Source: Alkalihalobacillus bogoriensis ATCC BAA-922 (GTDB taxonomy: Bacteria > Bacillota > Bacilli > Bacillales > Bacillaceae_F). Taken from it: a DNA stretch of 64,000 bases. The notes beneath the pieces were generated by a model. That model searched no databases. It worked only from the letters and a program-made list of their open reading frames with translations, and was not told the DNA's origin. Positions 54,767 to 62,797 of the stretch are shown in pieces (the first letter of the stretch is position 1; each line of letters starts with the position of its first letter). Position numbers and translations under genes: made by a program. Location of the stretch: assembly GCF_000621445.1 (NCBI RefSeq), contig NZ_JHYI01000010.1, positions 62,001 through 126,000 on the forward strand, given 5' to 3'.

Positions 54767-54880
54767 TCATAGTTTCATTGATTTTTTTTTCGCGCTTCTC
54801 TTTTTTCTTTTTAAAACATCATCCATAGTAGGTTGCGGCACAGTTCTTGGCCACTTCTTTAAATCCACTACTTTTTTCAT
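54767..54880 (-). CDS. Possible small basic protein (37 aa), doubtful
   Basis: MKKVVDLKKWPRTVPQPTMD then DVLKRKKRSAKKKSMKL and stop. Very Lys/Arg-rich. Shine-Dalgarno is weak. A run of nine A at 54782-54790 lies inside. One more A would extend the frame to 54735 with an ending INETMRIVNEIRRRS. It may be a real small gene, perhaps frame-disrupted. Confidence 0.3.
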   Translation of the reverse strand: MKKVVDLKKWPRTVPQPTMDDVLKRKKRSAKKKSMKL

Positions 54881-54997
54881 TCGCTCACTTTCCCCACATT
54901 TGATTAGTACAAGTACGGTATTCCAAAAAGAAACAACAATATGTATAAAGCTTATGCTGCCCCCCGTCGGTACAGTAGGGAAATATCAAACTGTGTA

Positions 54998-55216
54998 TTA
55001 AGAATCTTTATTATGATTTTTAATAACCAAAAATAATATCAATACAACGACTATCATTGAAAAGACCGCGGGAAATATAGTATTTTCCCCAAATAAATTT
55101 TCTAATACAATATCAAACGTTGGAACACCTAATGCATAAAGTAAGGGTATTATAAAAAGAGCCACCACAATTCCTGCAAAGAATGTGAACCAGTAATTTT
55201 TTTTCTTTTTATCCAT
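54998..55216 (-). CDS. Small two-helix membrane protein
   Basis: A 72-residue protein with two hydrophobic helices (FTFFAGIVVALFIIPLLYAL and VFSMIVVVLILFLVI) and charged ends (MDKKKKN, KNHNKDS). AGGAGG is six bases before ATG 55216. No family recognised. No adjacent gene suggests a function. Confidence 0.65.
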   Translation of the reverse strand: MDKKKKNYWFTFFAGIVVALFIIPLLYALGVPTFDIVLENLFGENTIFPAVFSMIVVVLILFLVIKNHNKDS

Positions 55217-55355
55217 CAAATTCCTCCTCTATTTGTAATTTTATCTTAAAATGTTCTTTGTAATTTAAACAAGAAATAACGTTTATAACGTAAATCTAGA
55301 TAATCTAAGTGTATCATATGTTTCCAGACTCTTTATTAAATTTCCTGTATTTATC

Positions 55356-55387
55356 AAGTCATTCTTAGTATAAGTCATTCTTAGTAT
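55356..55387 (+). repeat. 16-bp tandem direct repeat
   Basis: AAGTCATTCTTAGTAT occurs twice in a row without spacer. Probably a local duplication. Confidence 0.75.
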
Positions 55388-55758
55388 ATTGAATGGATTC
55401 TAATAATAGAAAACAAGCAAGGTAAAATATTTGCAACTGAAAAAGTATGGATATTTATCAATTCAAGTCTTTTGGCAAATTCGTACAAAGGCTCTCTATA
55501 TCAGTTGTGCTCACGTTCATTAGCCTTGCAAATATATCCACAATTGATGAAGAATATTAATCAAGGTTCACTCTGATTTAATAATATAGAAAGTATGTAT
55601 AAATTTCACATTTGTCTTTATGAAATGAGCAAAAAATTAGAGGGGGTAGTATTTAAGCTACTTGTTATTTAGAAATTGAAAATTGAATCACTTTTTATAC
55701 TTTGTGGTTATTGAACATTTTACTCCCACTGGTTTTACAACAGCCGCACCGCCATCAT

Positions 55759-55978
55759 TTAACGGTTCTGGACTTCTTGGTTGATTCGTTTTTTTACATC
55801 CTTGTGAGGTTTGTTTTGGTTGCCGGTGGAAGTCTTTTGAAAAATCAGCCCAAGTATCTTTAGAATAGGTCCGAAGAAATCGTAAAGTACTCCAAAGAGT
55901 CTTTCTCTTTTTTTATGTACAAAACTAAACAGTAGGCTGTCATGGCAAATAAAATTTGATTCCCAATCCCTTACGTCT
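55759..55978 (-). pseudogene. Possible gene remnant without start codon
   Basis: An open frame of about 70 codons with no start and no Shine-Dalgarno. Product segments are ESNFICHDSLLFSFVHKKRE, LFGVLYDFFGPILKILGLIF and KPHKDVKKRINQEVQNR. The mixture of hydrophobic helix and basic tail resembles coding sequence. The family is not recognised. Confidence 0.3.
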
Positions 55979-56069
55979 TAGTGCTTTGTGTTTTCTTCAA
56001 ATTTTGACGTTTTAATTTGAACCTTATAGCTTAAAAATATTGTGATTCCACCTAGTGAAATGAAGCGAA

Positions 56070-56164
56070 AGCCACTCGACTCCTGCGGGAAAGAGAGGAT
56101 AGGCGAGACCCCACAGGCGTTAGCCGAGGAGGCTCGCCACCTCCTTAGCGAGCGCGAGTGGCTG
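56070..56164. repeat. GC-rich structured intergenic repeat of Bacillus type
   Basis: A GC-rich block in an AT-rich region. Its ends are inverted (GCCACTCG at 56070, CGAGTGGC near 56155-56164). It includes CTCCTGCGGGAA, GCGAGACCCCACAGGCG and GAGGAGGCTCGCC. Very similar blocks are scattered in many Bacillaceae genomes. It is likely a non-autonomous mobile or structural repeat. Confidence 0.7.
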
Positions 56165-56245
56165 TAGCGCAATGGAACGGATATGTTATTTGTGCTAACT
56201 AGAAGCTAGGTAAGATTTAAACCTGTGGATATATTTGCAACGCCA

Positions 56246-56323
56246 GTGAGCTACGTTCCGTTATCTTACCAAAATCCAAGGTATGTGACATGAATTTTCC
56301 CCTAATAACGGAACAGATGTCCG
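56246..56323. repeat. Half four-box repeat element G
   Basis: Boxes at 56246-56260 (minus, 10 of 15 bases) and 56309-56323 (plus, CGGAACAGATGTCCG). Start-to-start spacing is 63, matching boxes 2 and 3 of the intact elements. Boxes 1 and 4 are missing, replaced by the GC-rich repeat and the end of the Hsp20-like gene. Confidence 0.6.
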
Positions 56324-56341
56324 CTGCGAATTTATTGTTAC

Positions 56342-56909
56342 TTAAATTCAATAGGAATTGGCACGGTTTTTATGTCATCGTCTTTTTTTATCCGAATTTC
56401 TAATGTATTGTCTTTATGGTATGCTGTTGCTTCGTAAATGGAAATGCCGCTTGGTAGCTTTATCTTTTGTTCTTCTCCCGTTTCAAGGTGACGTACAAGG
56501 ATACTGTTTCCATGTAAAAAGAATCTTAGTTGGTCCGCCTGTTTTTTAGAAACGGAAATAAGTAAAATGATATGGTCAATGGTTTCGAATGTTTCTGGTT
56601 GTATTTTTGCAATTGCCTGCCTTTTAGTATTAACTGTGTTGTTACGATTCTCATTAACACTTGATTGCTTTGTTTGAGACGAGTACGCAGTAGGTACCCT
56701 CTCCTCTTCTTTCTCTTCCTTTCCCAGTTCTTCATCGTCAATATGGATTACGTTATTTGGAACCGAATTTTAATAATATGTTCTACATATTGGTTAATCC
56801 ACGACATATCCATATTATTTAAAGTCACTGTTTCTTTATCGACGCCAAACCGTTGTAGAACTTCCTTACGAAAATGATCCCAATGGAAAAGCGGCTCTTG
56901 TTTCTCCAT
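56342..56909 (-). pseudogene. Hsp20-like spore cluster protein, split by a frameshift
   Basis: One protein in two frames. The N-terminal half (from ATG 56909, AAAGGAGAGG six bases away) reads MEKQEPLFHWDHFRKEVLQR and runs to KIRFQ. The next frame continues NVIHIDDEELGKEEKEEER through a Gln/Asn-rich linker to a beta-rich alpha-crystallin/Hsp20-like domain (FETIDHIILLISV, LRFFLHGNSILVRHL, GEEQKIKLPSGI, NTLEIRIKKDDD). Adding one A to the AAA at 56756-56758 (minus strand) joins them as FQNNVIHID. It is divergent from the gerP-like genes. Similar proteins accompany such spore genes in bacilli. Confidence 0.75.
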
Positions 56910-56998
56910 TTATGTCCTCTCCTTTAAAAAAATGATAATAAAGCATCATTAATTCTAATAAGCTATTAATAGATATTTACGCTAAAGGGGTGTATTTG

Positions 56999-57205
56999 GT
57001 GAATGTAAAGCTAAATGATATTACCATTAATCATATTTCTAATTCATCGGGGTTCTTTTATGGCAATGACAATACACAAATTAACTTTACTCATCAAGCC
57101 GCCGATAAAGAAGGCTTAGGTTCTGTTTCAGGTGATTCCAATCTTGTTTTGAAAAGTCATTTCAGTGTAAAGCCGCTACATCAATCCACTAATTTTAAAG
57201 AGTAA
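56999..57205 (+). CDS. Small GerPF-like spore germination protein
   Basis: A 69-residue protein of the GerPA/GerPF-like group. It has INHISNSSGFFYGNDNTQIN and the closing GLGSVSGDSNLV, the typical 'SSG-(F/V)-F-G-N' and 'G-x-G-x-(I/V)-x-G-(D/N)' patterns. GTG 56999 follows AAAGGGG by eight bases. The upstream GTG at 56990 is too close. First of a three-gene unit with the genes at 57209 and 57625 (4- and 11-base gaps). It probably belongs to the spore coat and acts in germinant passage (family knowledge). Confidence 0.8.
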   Translation: MNVKLNDITINHISNSSGFFYGNDNTQINFTHQAADKEGLGSVSGDSNLVLKSHFSVKPLHQSTNFKE

Positions 57206-57208
57206 TGT

Positions 57209-57613
57209 ATGTTCGCCTTTCGCAAAAAAAATCGTGAAAAGGACTTACTGTTAGTTCAAGCAATTGAACAATTATCGGAGCGCCTTGACAGTATTGAAAT
57301 GACAATGAACGAATCTAAAAATCGTAAATTAGTGGAAACGATTCATATTGAAAAGGTCGTACTAGATAAGCCGACTTTGGAGCAACTAACATTAAAGCTG
57401 GAAAGTCTTGATATCGAAGAGTTAAGCGGTGCATTAAATATAGGAAACAATTTTGGAATAACCGTTGATAAAAAAGAAAAAGAAGAAGAACCTCTCCTTC
57501 AATTTCAAACATCCAAAAAACAAACTGATAAGTCAAAGAATGAACAAGGAGTGATGAGCGTTAATAAAACAAAAAAAGGATATAGCTTTACATTTGATAC
57601 GGAAACCAGCTAA
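57209..57613 (+). CDS. GerPC-like spore protein
   Basis: A 134-residue protein. The N-terminal half is a coiled coil (QAIEQLSERLDSIEMTMNES) followed by VVLDKPTLEQLTLKLESLDI and EELSGALNIGNNFG, the GerPC-type motif (E-x-L-x-G-x-L-N-I-G). The tail is Lys/Glu-rich with FTFDTETS at the end. It is second gene of the unit, between two small germination proteins. Its start has only a weak AAAGAG site, but spacing fits translational coupling. Confidence 0.75.
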   Translation: MFAFRKKNREKDLLLVQAIEQLSERLDSIEMTMNESKNRKLVETIHIEKVVLDKPTLEQLTLKLESLDIEELSGALNIGNNFGITVDKKEKEEEPLLQFQTSKKQTDKSKNEQGVMSVNKTKKGYSFTFDTETS

Positions 57614-57624
57614 GGAGGAATTTG

Positions 57625-57894
57625 ATGTCTATTTTATCCCCTAATATCGAAATTGGAACTTTACGTATAGGTACAATCGAGGGTGCCTCTTGTTTAAACA
57701 TAGGAAACAATTTTCCGATAAATTTCCGGAGTCAAAAAAAACACACGCAAGGATTTGGCACGATTGGTGGCGATCAAAATAAATTGGAACATGCTAAAGC
57801 CGTTGTGATTGACTCAGATGTACTGGAAGCAATGAATATTCCTGAAAGTGAAATTCCAAGTTGGGTTAAAGACTTAGCAGCTAAAACGACCTAA
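57625..57894 (+). CDS. GerPD/GerPB-like spore protein
   Basis: An 89-residue protein starting after AAGGAGG at ATG 57625. It carries IEIGTLRIGTIEGASCLNIG, sharing the LNIGNNF motif with the preceding GerPC-like protein, plus the GFGTIGGDQN motif of small germination proteins. The C-terminal half (AVVIDSDVLEAMNIPESEIP) differs from normal GerPB or GerPD. Its stop overlaps the convergent gene by four bases. Exact paralogue class is uncertain. Confidence 0.75.
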   Translation: MSILSPNIEIGTLRIGTIEGASCLNIGNNFPINFRSQKKHTQGFGTIGGDQNKLEHAKAVVIDSDVLEAMNIPESEIPSWVKDLAAKTT

Positions 57895-58076
57895 TCTGTA
57901 ACGATACTGTTGTTATTTACAATGAAATTATTATTTCCCGATATCGTTCCTAAGCCTGTTTTCGTTTGACTAGTTGTAGTGAATGTATGCTGGACATTGC
58001 TTCCAATAAAAACTCCTGAGCAATTCGAAAGATTCATGACATTTACATTATTGAGGACAATGGTGTTTCCTTTCAT
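57891..58076 (-). CDS. GerPF-like small spore germination protein
   Basis: A 61-residue protein: VNVMNLSNCSGVFIGSNVQH and GLGTISGNNNFIVNNNSIV. This is the compact GerPF form, a likely spore-coat component. AGGAGG site seven bases upstream. It follows the 81-residue GerP-like gene with a 16-base gap on the same strand and converges with the plus-strand unit. Confidence 0.82.
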   Translation of the reverse strand: MKGNTIVLNNVNVMNLSNCSGVFIGSNVQHTFTTTSQTKTGLGTISGNNNFIVNNNSIVTD

Positions 58077-58092
58077 CGTATCCTCCTATTTG

Positions 58093-58338
58093 TTATAGAA
58101 CTTGGTTTTGTAGTGATGGTTGAATATCTGGATCGGCACTTGGATTATCGACTCCATCCGGATCATTTACGATTCCAAGGTTTCCAGAAATAATATTCCC
58201 TTGACCATTTGATGCGATAATTTGATTTAGTTTTTGGGGAGAGTTCCAACCTGTAGCATTATTTGTACCAAAAAATATCCCACTACCACTTTGGAATTGC
58301 CCAACATTTATCCCGTTAAATAATACGTTTACGGCCAT
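58093..58338 (-). CDS. GerPA/PF-like small spore protein with Pro/Asp tail
   Basis: An 81-residue protein. NVLFNGINVGQFQSGSGIFF and NIISGNLGIVNDPDGVDNPS show the family core (SGSGIFFG, NGQGNIISGN) and a Pro/Asp-rich end (PSADPDIQPSLQNQ). GGAGG site with normal spacing. It opens the minus-strand pair. Expected in the spore coat. Confidence 0.8.
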   Translation of the reverse strand: MAVNVLFNGINVGQFQSGSGIFFGTNNATGWNSPQKLNQIIASNGQGNIISGNLGIVNDPDGVDNPSADPDIQPSLQNQVL

Positions 58339-58427
58339 GAATTAAAACCTCCATTCAAGATGCCAGCCAGACAAACAACATTTTTTTCACTTAGGCTATC
58401 TTATTCTTGTAGTGGGCATTGTGTGAA

Positions 58428-59462
58428 TTAGTTATCTTCAAGTAATATAGAATCTTCTAGTTTCTTCGCAATATCATAGGCTCCATCTGATTGATTGCAA
58501 CAAACGACGACAATGCTATTTTGTTCCGGATAATATGCCGAATGAAAGCTCACTCCAGGATCATAGCCCATCACATGATACTTGATGATGTCACCTCGAT
58601 GTTTTTTAATCCACACGCCATAGCCATAATAGTCTTCTTCCCCATCTTCATCTTTTACATGATAAGTGAGCAAACGTTGCGTTTGTTTCTCATTTAACAA
58701 TTTATGCTGTATTAAACCTTCCCATATCATAACCATATCCTCTGTTGTGACAAATGCTCCTCCATCCGCCCCACCTTTTACAGGGACTGAATATATATTT
58801 GTCCGCCATGTTCCATCCGGATTGTCGATATAACCGAGAGCTGTGTTTGTTGGGAGTGCATCTAATTCAAAATATCCTGAGTCTTTCATGTTCAGTTTTT
58901 TAAAGATATGCTCAGTAACGTATTCGGTAAAAGGCATTTGTGTCACTTGTTCGACAACTAACCCAAGTAATATAAAACCAGCATTATTATAATGGAATCG
59001 CTCCCCGACTCTTCCCTTCATTTTTTTATTTTGAAAAAGAGGTAAAAAATCAGTTAGCTTTCGCAAGTGATACATCGGCGTGTCGACCCATAATTGTTCA
59101 AAATCATCCATTTCCTCTTCATCAAAATAATCAGCAATACCAGACGTATGTGTGAGCAAATGATGGATGGTGATTTCGTTATCAAAATGGGGAAAATTGA
59201 AATGGAGACAATCGCTCAGTCTTGTTGTAAAGCTAAGTTTTTTATTTTGTACGAGTTGGCAGATGGCAATTGCCGTAAATAATTTACACCCAGATGCAAT
59301 GCCAAACCGCGTATTTGTTTGGTTTTCTCTTTTATCTGAACGATTTGCATAACCATTACTATATTGATGTGATTTATTGTATTCTTTTACAATGACTGAA
59401 CCGGAAAATGTTTTATCTTTGGTCATCGTATTTTTGAAATCTTTTTCTATATTCTTTGTCAT
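58428..59462 (-). CDS. Serine hydrolase (class C beta-lactamase-like)
   Basis: A 344-residue member of the serine beta-lactamase/esterase superfamily. The nucleophile motif SxxK is in GIASGCKLFTAI. The second motif YNNAG is the classical Y-x-N. The third region KGGADGGAF follows. No signal sequence. ATG 59462 follows GAGGTG. The upstream GTG (59471) lies inside that site. Its start overlaps the end of the phosphotransferase gene, so the pair is one operon. Substrate unknown. Confidence 0.85.
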   Translation of the reverse strand: MTKNIEKDFKNTMTKDKTFSGSVIVKEYNKSHQYSNGYANRSDKRENQTNTRFGIASGCKLFTAIAICQLVQNKKLSFTTRLSDCLHFNFPHFDNEITIHHLLTHTSGIADYFDEEEMDDFEQLWVDTPMYHLRKLTDFLPLFQNKKMKGRVGERFHYNNAGFILLGLVVEQVTQMPFTEYVTEHIFKKLNMKDSGYFELDALPTNTALGYIDNPDGTWRTNIYSVPVKGGADGGAFVTTEDMVMIWEGLIQHKLLNEKQTQRLLTYHVKDEDGEEDYYGYGVWIKKHRGDIIKYHVMGYDPGVSFHSAYYPEQNSIVVVCCNQSDGAYDIAKKLEDSILLEDN

Positions 59463-59467
59463 TTTTA

Positions 59468-60430
59468 TCACCTCGGTATAAAGTCAAATGGATTATTTGA
59501 TTCTTCATTTTCTAATCGTAATCGATATAAATTTAATATCCGGTATTGTTCTTCTGTCATAGCTGTTTTGTCCCAATACATATGCATTAAATTATATTCG
59601 AACACTTCTTTTAATTTAAATAACAGCGGAAAATAACAGAACATATTTGTAGGAATGTCATGTTCCTGAGTATAGCCTTCAAGCAACGCTTCCCATATAG
59701 ACTTGCTATAGTCATTCATATTTTGATTGCCGTAAAATGAGAATTCAAGAGCTGAATATATTGGAATGACTAAGTCATATATATAAAAGTGTTTTTCGCA
59801 ATCTTGAAAATCAATAAATGATACACCGAGTTCCCGTGTAACAAGAGTGTTTTCCAACCAAATGTCCCCATGGATTAAGCCATAATTGTCCTGATTTTTT
59901 GGGATGTTTTGGATTTCTTGAACGACATCGGCACAGATTTTATGGATAGTTGTTTCTTCCTTTGGTATATACTTTGAAAACTGATATTCCTCATGTTTAA
60001 ACCAGTCTTTAAGGTGTGTGACAGGATATTGGTGCTCGTAATTCAAAGTGACTCGGTGCAGTTTTCCAATTTCTTTTCCTACTTTTTTAAAAACTTGGGC
60101 ATTCCACTTTGACTTAGGAAGATGAATACCAGGAGCTGCTTGAAATAAAACGATACCTACTTCTTTATCTAGCCAACCTTGTTCAATTTGGTGATAGTCG
60201 TTCGATAAGACAACAGGAGCAACACCTACTCCTTCTTTTAACAAATACTGAGTCCACTGTAATTCTTCCTCTTGTTCTTCTAATGTTCGATAATTCGTGA
60301 CACGGGCAAAATAAACGTGCTGTCCTCCTTTACACTTGTACATCTCATTTGTTACTTGTTCGATTTTTTCGATATGAACAGAATATTTTTCATTTATCAT
60401 ATGTTGGATTTGTTGTAGCTTCTTCGTCAT
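59468..60430 (-). CDS. Aminoglycoside phosphotransferase-like kinase
   Basis: A 320-residue protein of the APH/choline kinase-like superfamily. The catalytic loop is HGDIWLEN (Asp as base) and the metal-binding motif is FIDFQD. The N-terminal lobe shows an ATP-binding region (YKCKGGQHVYFARV). Such enzymes phosphorylate aminoglycosides, spectinomycin or various small metabolites. The true substrate cannot be told from this sequence. Coupled to a downstream serine hydrolase. Confidence 0.8.
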   Translation of the reverse strand: MTKKLQQIQHMINEKYSVHIEKIEQVTNEMYKCKGGQHVYFARVTNYRTLEEQEEELQWTQYLLKEGVGVAPVVLSNDYHQIEQGWLDKEVGIVLFQAAPGIHLPKSKWNAQVFKKVGKEIGKLHRVTLNYEHQYPVTHLKDWFKHEEYQFSKYIPKEETTIHKICADVVQEIQNIPKNQDNYGLIHGDIWLENTLVTRELGVSFIDFQDCEKHFYIYDLVIPIYSALEFSFYGNQNMNDYSKSIWEALLEGYTQEHDIPTNMFCYFPLLFKLKEVFEYNLMHMYWDKTAMTEEQYRILNLYRLRLENEESNNPFDFIPR

Positions 60431-60615
60431 TATGTTTCACCTTATTTCATGGTTTCTTTTTTTACTTTACCATGTTGACAGGTGTGTTTGTTGCTCAAAA
60501 ATAGATGTGATTTGTTTTTGAGCAGTAAGAGTTTGATTAGGAGATTTATGTTAAAATAAAAGGAACTTATGTCGACTTTAGAAAAGATGTTAAAATGGTT
60601 TGAAGGGGGTAAAAA

Positions 60616-60834
60616 GTGGATTTATTACTTTGGATTACGGTTAGCTTTATCATAATCGGATTTGTTACTCTCGTGTTGATGAAAAAAAGGATGGAATGTA
60701 AGTTAGTGCTTATCAAAGAAGATCCGGAAAATAACGAACAGGCAGCTACATCGATTATTAGGTGGATTAGGGTAACTACAGTTTGGGGTACAGTAAGTAT
60801 TTTTCTTATTGTGTGGTGTTTTCATGTGATCTGA
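60616..60834 (+). CDS. Small two-helix membrane protein
   Basis: A 72-residue protein with hydrophobic helices at both ends (WITVSFIIIGFVTLVLM and VWGTVSIFLIVWCFHVI) and a charged loop between them. GTG start with GAAGGGGG site. No recognised family. Terminator follows. Confidence 0.6.
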   Translation: MDLLLWITVSFIIIGFVTLVLMKKRMECKLVLIKEDPENNEQAATSIIRWIRVTTVWGTVSIFLIVWCFHVI

Positions 60835-60877
60835 ATTCATCGACCTTTTGTTTTTGTCTATGTAGCTTATTGATGTG

Positions 60878-60916
60878 AACACAAAAAGGCACAAAGTTAT
60901 CGTGCCTTTTTGTGTT
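60878..60916. terminator. Bidirectional terminator
   Basis: AACACAAAAAGGCAC pairs perfectly with GTGCCTTTTTGTGTT across AAAGTTATC. It serves the membrane protein gene and the convergent gene. Confidence 0.9.
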
Positions 60917-60917
60917 C

Positions 60918-61193
60918 TTATATCTTTTTTCCTAACCGAATAATTCGTTGGATACTTTTTTCAGAAAGAAAATAACGTTTGGCTAAGTCTGAAACAGAAA
61001 GTCCACTAGAGTACTCTTGAAAAATAGCTTTATTTCTGTTCTGTAATTGGCTTTTTGTTCCGTTTTTTTCTCCCCATGCTTTTTTGTTTGTTTCTTTTCT
61101 TGGTATATAAAGTGGTTTCCCGTCAACGTATTGCTGAATTAATTGAATCACTTCTTCTGGTAAAACATCTTCTGCATTCAAATAACTCATCAT
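60918..61193 (-). CDS. CD3324-like (Mor-type) small DNA-binding protein
   Basis: A 91-residue helix-turn-helix protein. PEEVIQLIQQYVDGKPLYIP and GLSVSDLAKRYFLSEKSIQR are typical of CD3324-type relatives of phage Mor activators. ATG 61193 has GGAG five bases away. It may be a regulator of a nearby gene, but no target is evident. Common in bacilli. Confidence 0.8.
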   Translation of the reverse strand: MMSYLNAEDVLPEEVIQLIQQYVDGKPLYIPRKETNKKAWGEKNGTKSQLQNRNKAIFQEYSSGLSVSDLAKRYFLSEKSIQRIIRLGKKI

Positions 61194-61326
61194 CTTTGCT
61201 CCTTTCGATTTTAGAAATCTTAGTAGAGCAAAGATATTAATTCATGACGTCACCTGTTCATACGATTCACACTAGCAAAATCATCGTTCATTCCTCCCTT
61301 TTTAGACTAAAAGTCTGCTAAATTCA

Positions 61327-61959
61327 TTATGGTATGTTTTGAATATCGTCTTGAAAGTGGTCCAACAGCTCAGGGCGATATGTCCTTGGGCCAGCTTGAT
61401 GTTTCACTTTATTCCATAATAAGGCGGCTACTTTCATTTTATTTTTATAAACCTTTGTTCGATTGTCCTTGTTAAAGTCTTTCACAAATTGATTCCACTC
61501 GTATGTTTTTTCTTCCGCATTTTGTTTTTTGTCTGTGACAGTTGACCCTGCTTCATATACTTTTAGTAAATCAGCAACAGTCATCTCGTAATCTCCCGTT
61601 CTTTCTGCTTCTCTTAAGGCTGCAGCCATTTCTTTCGTAAAGGAGAACGTAGAGACTTGGTAATACTGTTTAAAAAACTCACGTGCTTGCTTGTTAAATT
61701 TAAACCCATCTGGAATTAGTTTGGTCTGTAAAGTAAGGGTAGATGATTTTTTATTTTTTCGAACTTTCGTATTCTTGTTCCTCATATCAGTAGTTTTTTT
61801 TCCGTTAAGAAAATCAATAATTCTACTTTCAAGTTCCGCTTTCGTTCCTTCGGGGGGAAGTTCGTGTTGTTTACAAATCGTTATTAATTCGTCTTTATAC
61901 CAATAGTATTGAGTAAATTGTTCGACTGGCATCCTTCTTGAAAAATCTGGTCTCTCCAA
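61327..61959 (-). CDS. SAP-domain protein (DUF6434-like)
   Basis: A 210-residue protein. The N-terminal half contains an SAP-like DNA-binding motif (ELPPEGTKAELESRIIDFLN). The C-terminal half, including KMKVAALLWNKVKHQAGPRT, is the DUF6434-like domain. A Lys-rich linker separates them. It is possibly a DNA-associated protein. Function unknown. TTG start with a modest GGTGAT site. Confidence 0.75.
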   Translation of the reverse strand: MERPDFSRRMPVEQFTQYYWYKDELITICKQHELPPEGTKAELESRIIDFLNGKKTTDMRNKNTKVRKNKKSSTLTLQTKLIPDGFKFNKQAREFFKQYYQVSTFSFTKEMAAALREAERTGDYEMTVADLLKVYEAGSTVTDKKQNAEEKTYEWNQFVKDFNKDNRTKVYKNKMKVAALLWNKVKHQAGPRTYRPELLDHFQDDIQNIP

Positions 61960-62037
61960 AACATCACCACTTTTATAAACCTTTATCTACCATAATTATA
62001 TAGAGGTTAAGCTACTACTTTCAACCTTATATTACCA

Positions 62038-62766
62038 TTATGTAGCTTTTTTACAAATAAAAATAAGTCGAGGCGATGTTTCTATGTCAAATGGTTTTGC
62101 ATCATAGTTTCCAAGAATAGCTTCAATGGCAAACCCATTTTGCTGTAACATTTTCCTAAGTTCAACAATAGAATAAAGTTTGATGATTTCCTTATACTTT
62201 CTTTCACCAACTTCGTCCATAATTACAATTGACTTTTGGACAAATCCATCGATGATTTTTCGGTGTTGAATAATTTGCGTAGCCCCAATCGTATCTTTTG
62301 AAAACGGGGTAAGGTAAGATTGTACATATGTAGAATTTAAATAATCAAAGATAAAGTAACCTCCTGGGATTAATGCTTGATATACCCCTTGAATCACCTT
62401 TTCGTTCTCATCATCCGTATTAAAATATCCGAAACTAGTAAACATATTAACGATTAAATCCATTTCTTCGGTGAATGGTAGATTTCTCATGTCGCATCTC
62501 ATATATTGGATCGGTTCATTTAAAGAAAGTGCAATGGCTTCTTGCAGAAGAGGAGCAGATAAATCTACCCCTGTCACTCTCCAGCCTCTTTGGGCTAAAT
62601 AACGAGTATGTCGTCCATAACCACAACATAAATCAAGGACAACCATGTTTTGTTTTAAAGGAACGAATGGGAGGAGCTTTTCTAACTCACTACTCGCCTT
62701 CTCATTCCGATGTTTATATATCATTAAGTAATCTGTTTGAAAATGTTCTTCATACCATAGAGTCAT
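62038..62766 (-). CDS. Class I SAM-dependent methyltransferase
   Basis: A 242-residue Rossmann methyltransferase. Motif I is VVLDLCCGYGRHTRYLAQRG, with the acidic end of strand 2 in VTGVDLS. Motif IV region is MDLIVNMFTSFGYF, and FIFDYLNSTYV follows. The substrate is not identifiable. It is read from a single unit downstream of the CobW gene (31 bases apart), so both might be coexpressed. AAGGGGAG site upstream. Confidence 0.85.
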   Translation of the reverse strand: MTLWYEEHFQTDYLMIYKHRNEKASSELEKLLPFVPLKQNMVVLDLCCGYGRHTRYLAQRGWRVTGVDLSAPLLQEAIALSLNEPIQYMRCDMRNLPFTEEMDLIVNMFTSFGYFNTDDENEKVIQGVYQALIPGGYFIFDYLNSTYVQSYLTPFSKDTIGATQIIQHRKIIDGFVQKSIVIMDEVGERKYKEIIKLYSIVELRKMLQQNGFAIEAILGNYDAKPFDIETSPRLIFICKKAT

Positions 62767-62797
62767 GTTTACTCCCCTTTCTTATAAAGTATGATTG

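Larger units (their letters stand above)
55220..56341. other. Decayed gene-free region
   Basis: About 1.1 kb without an intact gene. It contains a 16-bp tandem repeat (55356-55387) and a stretch between stops on the minus strand (about 55759-55978). That stretch reads DVRDWESNFICHDSLLFSFV and later GVLYDFFGPILKILGLIF and looks like a gene remnant. A GC-rich Bacillus-type intergenic repeat (56070-56164) and two boxes of the four-box family are also present. Confidence 0.6.
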
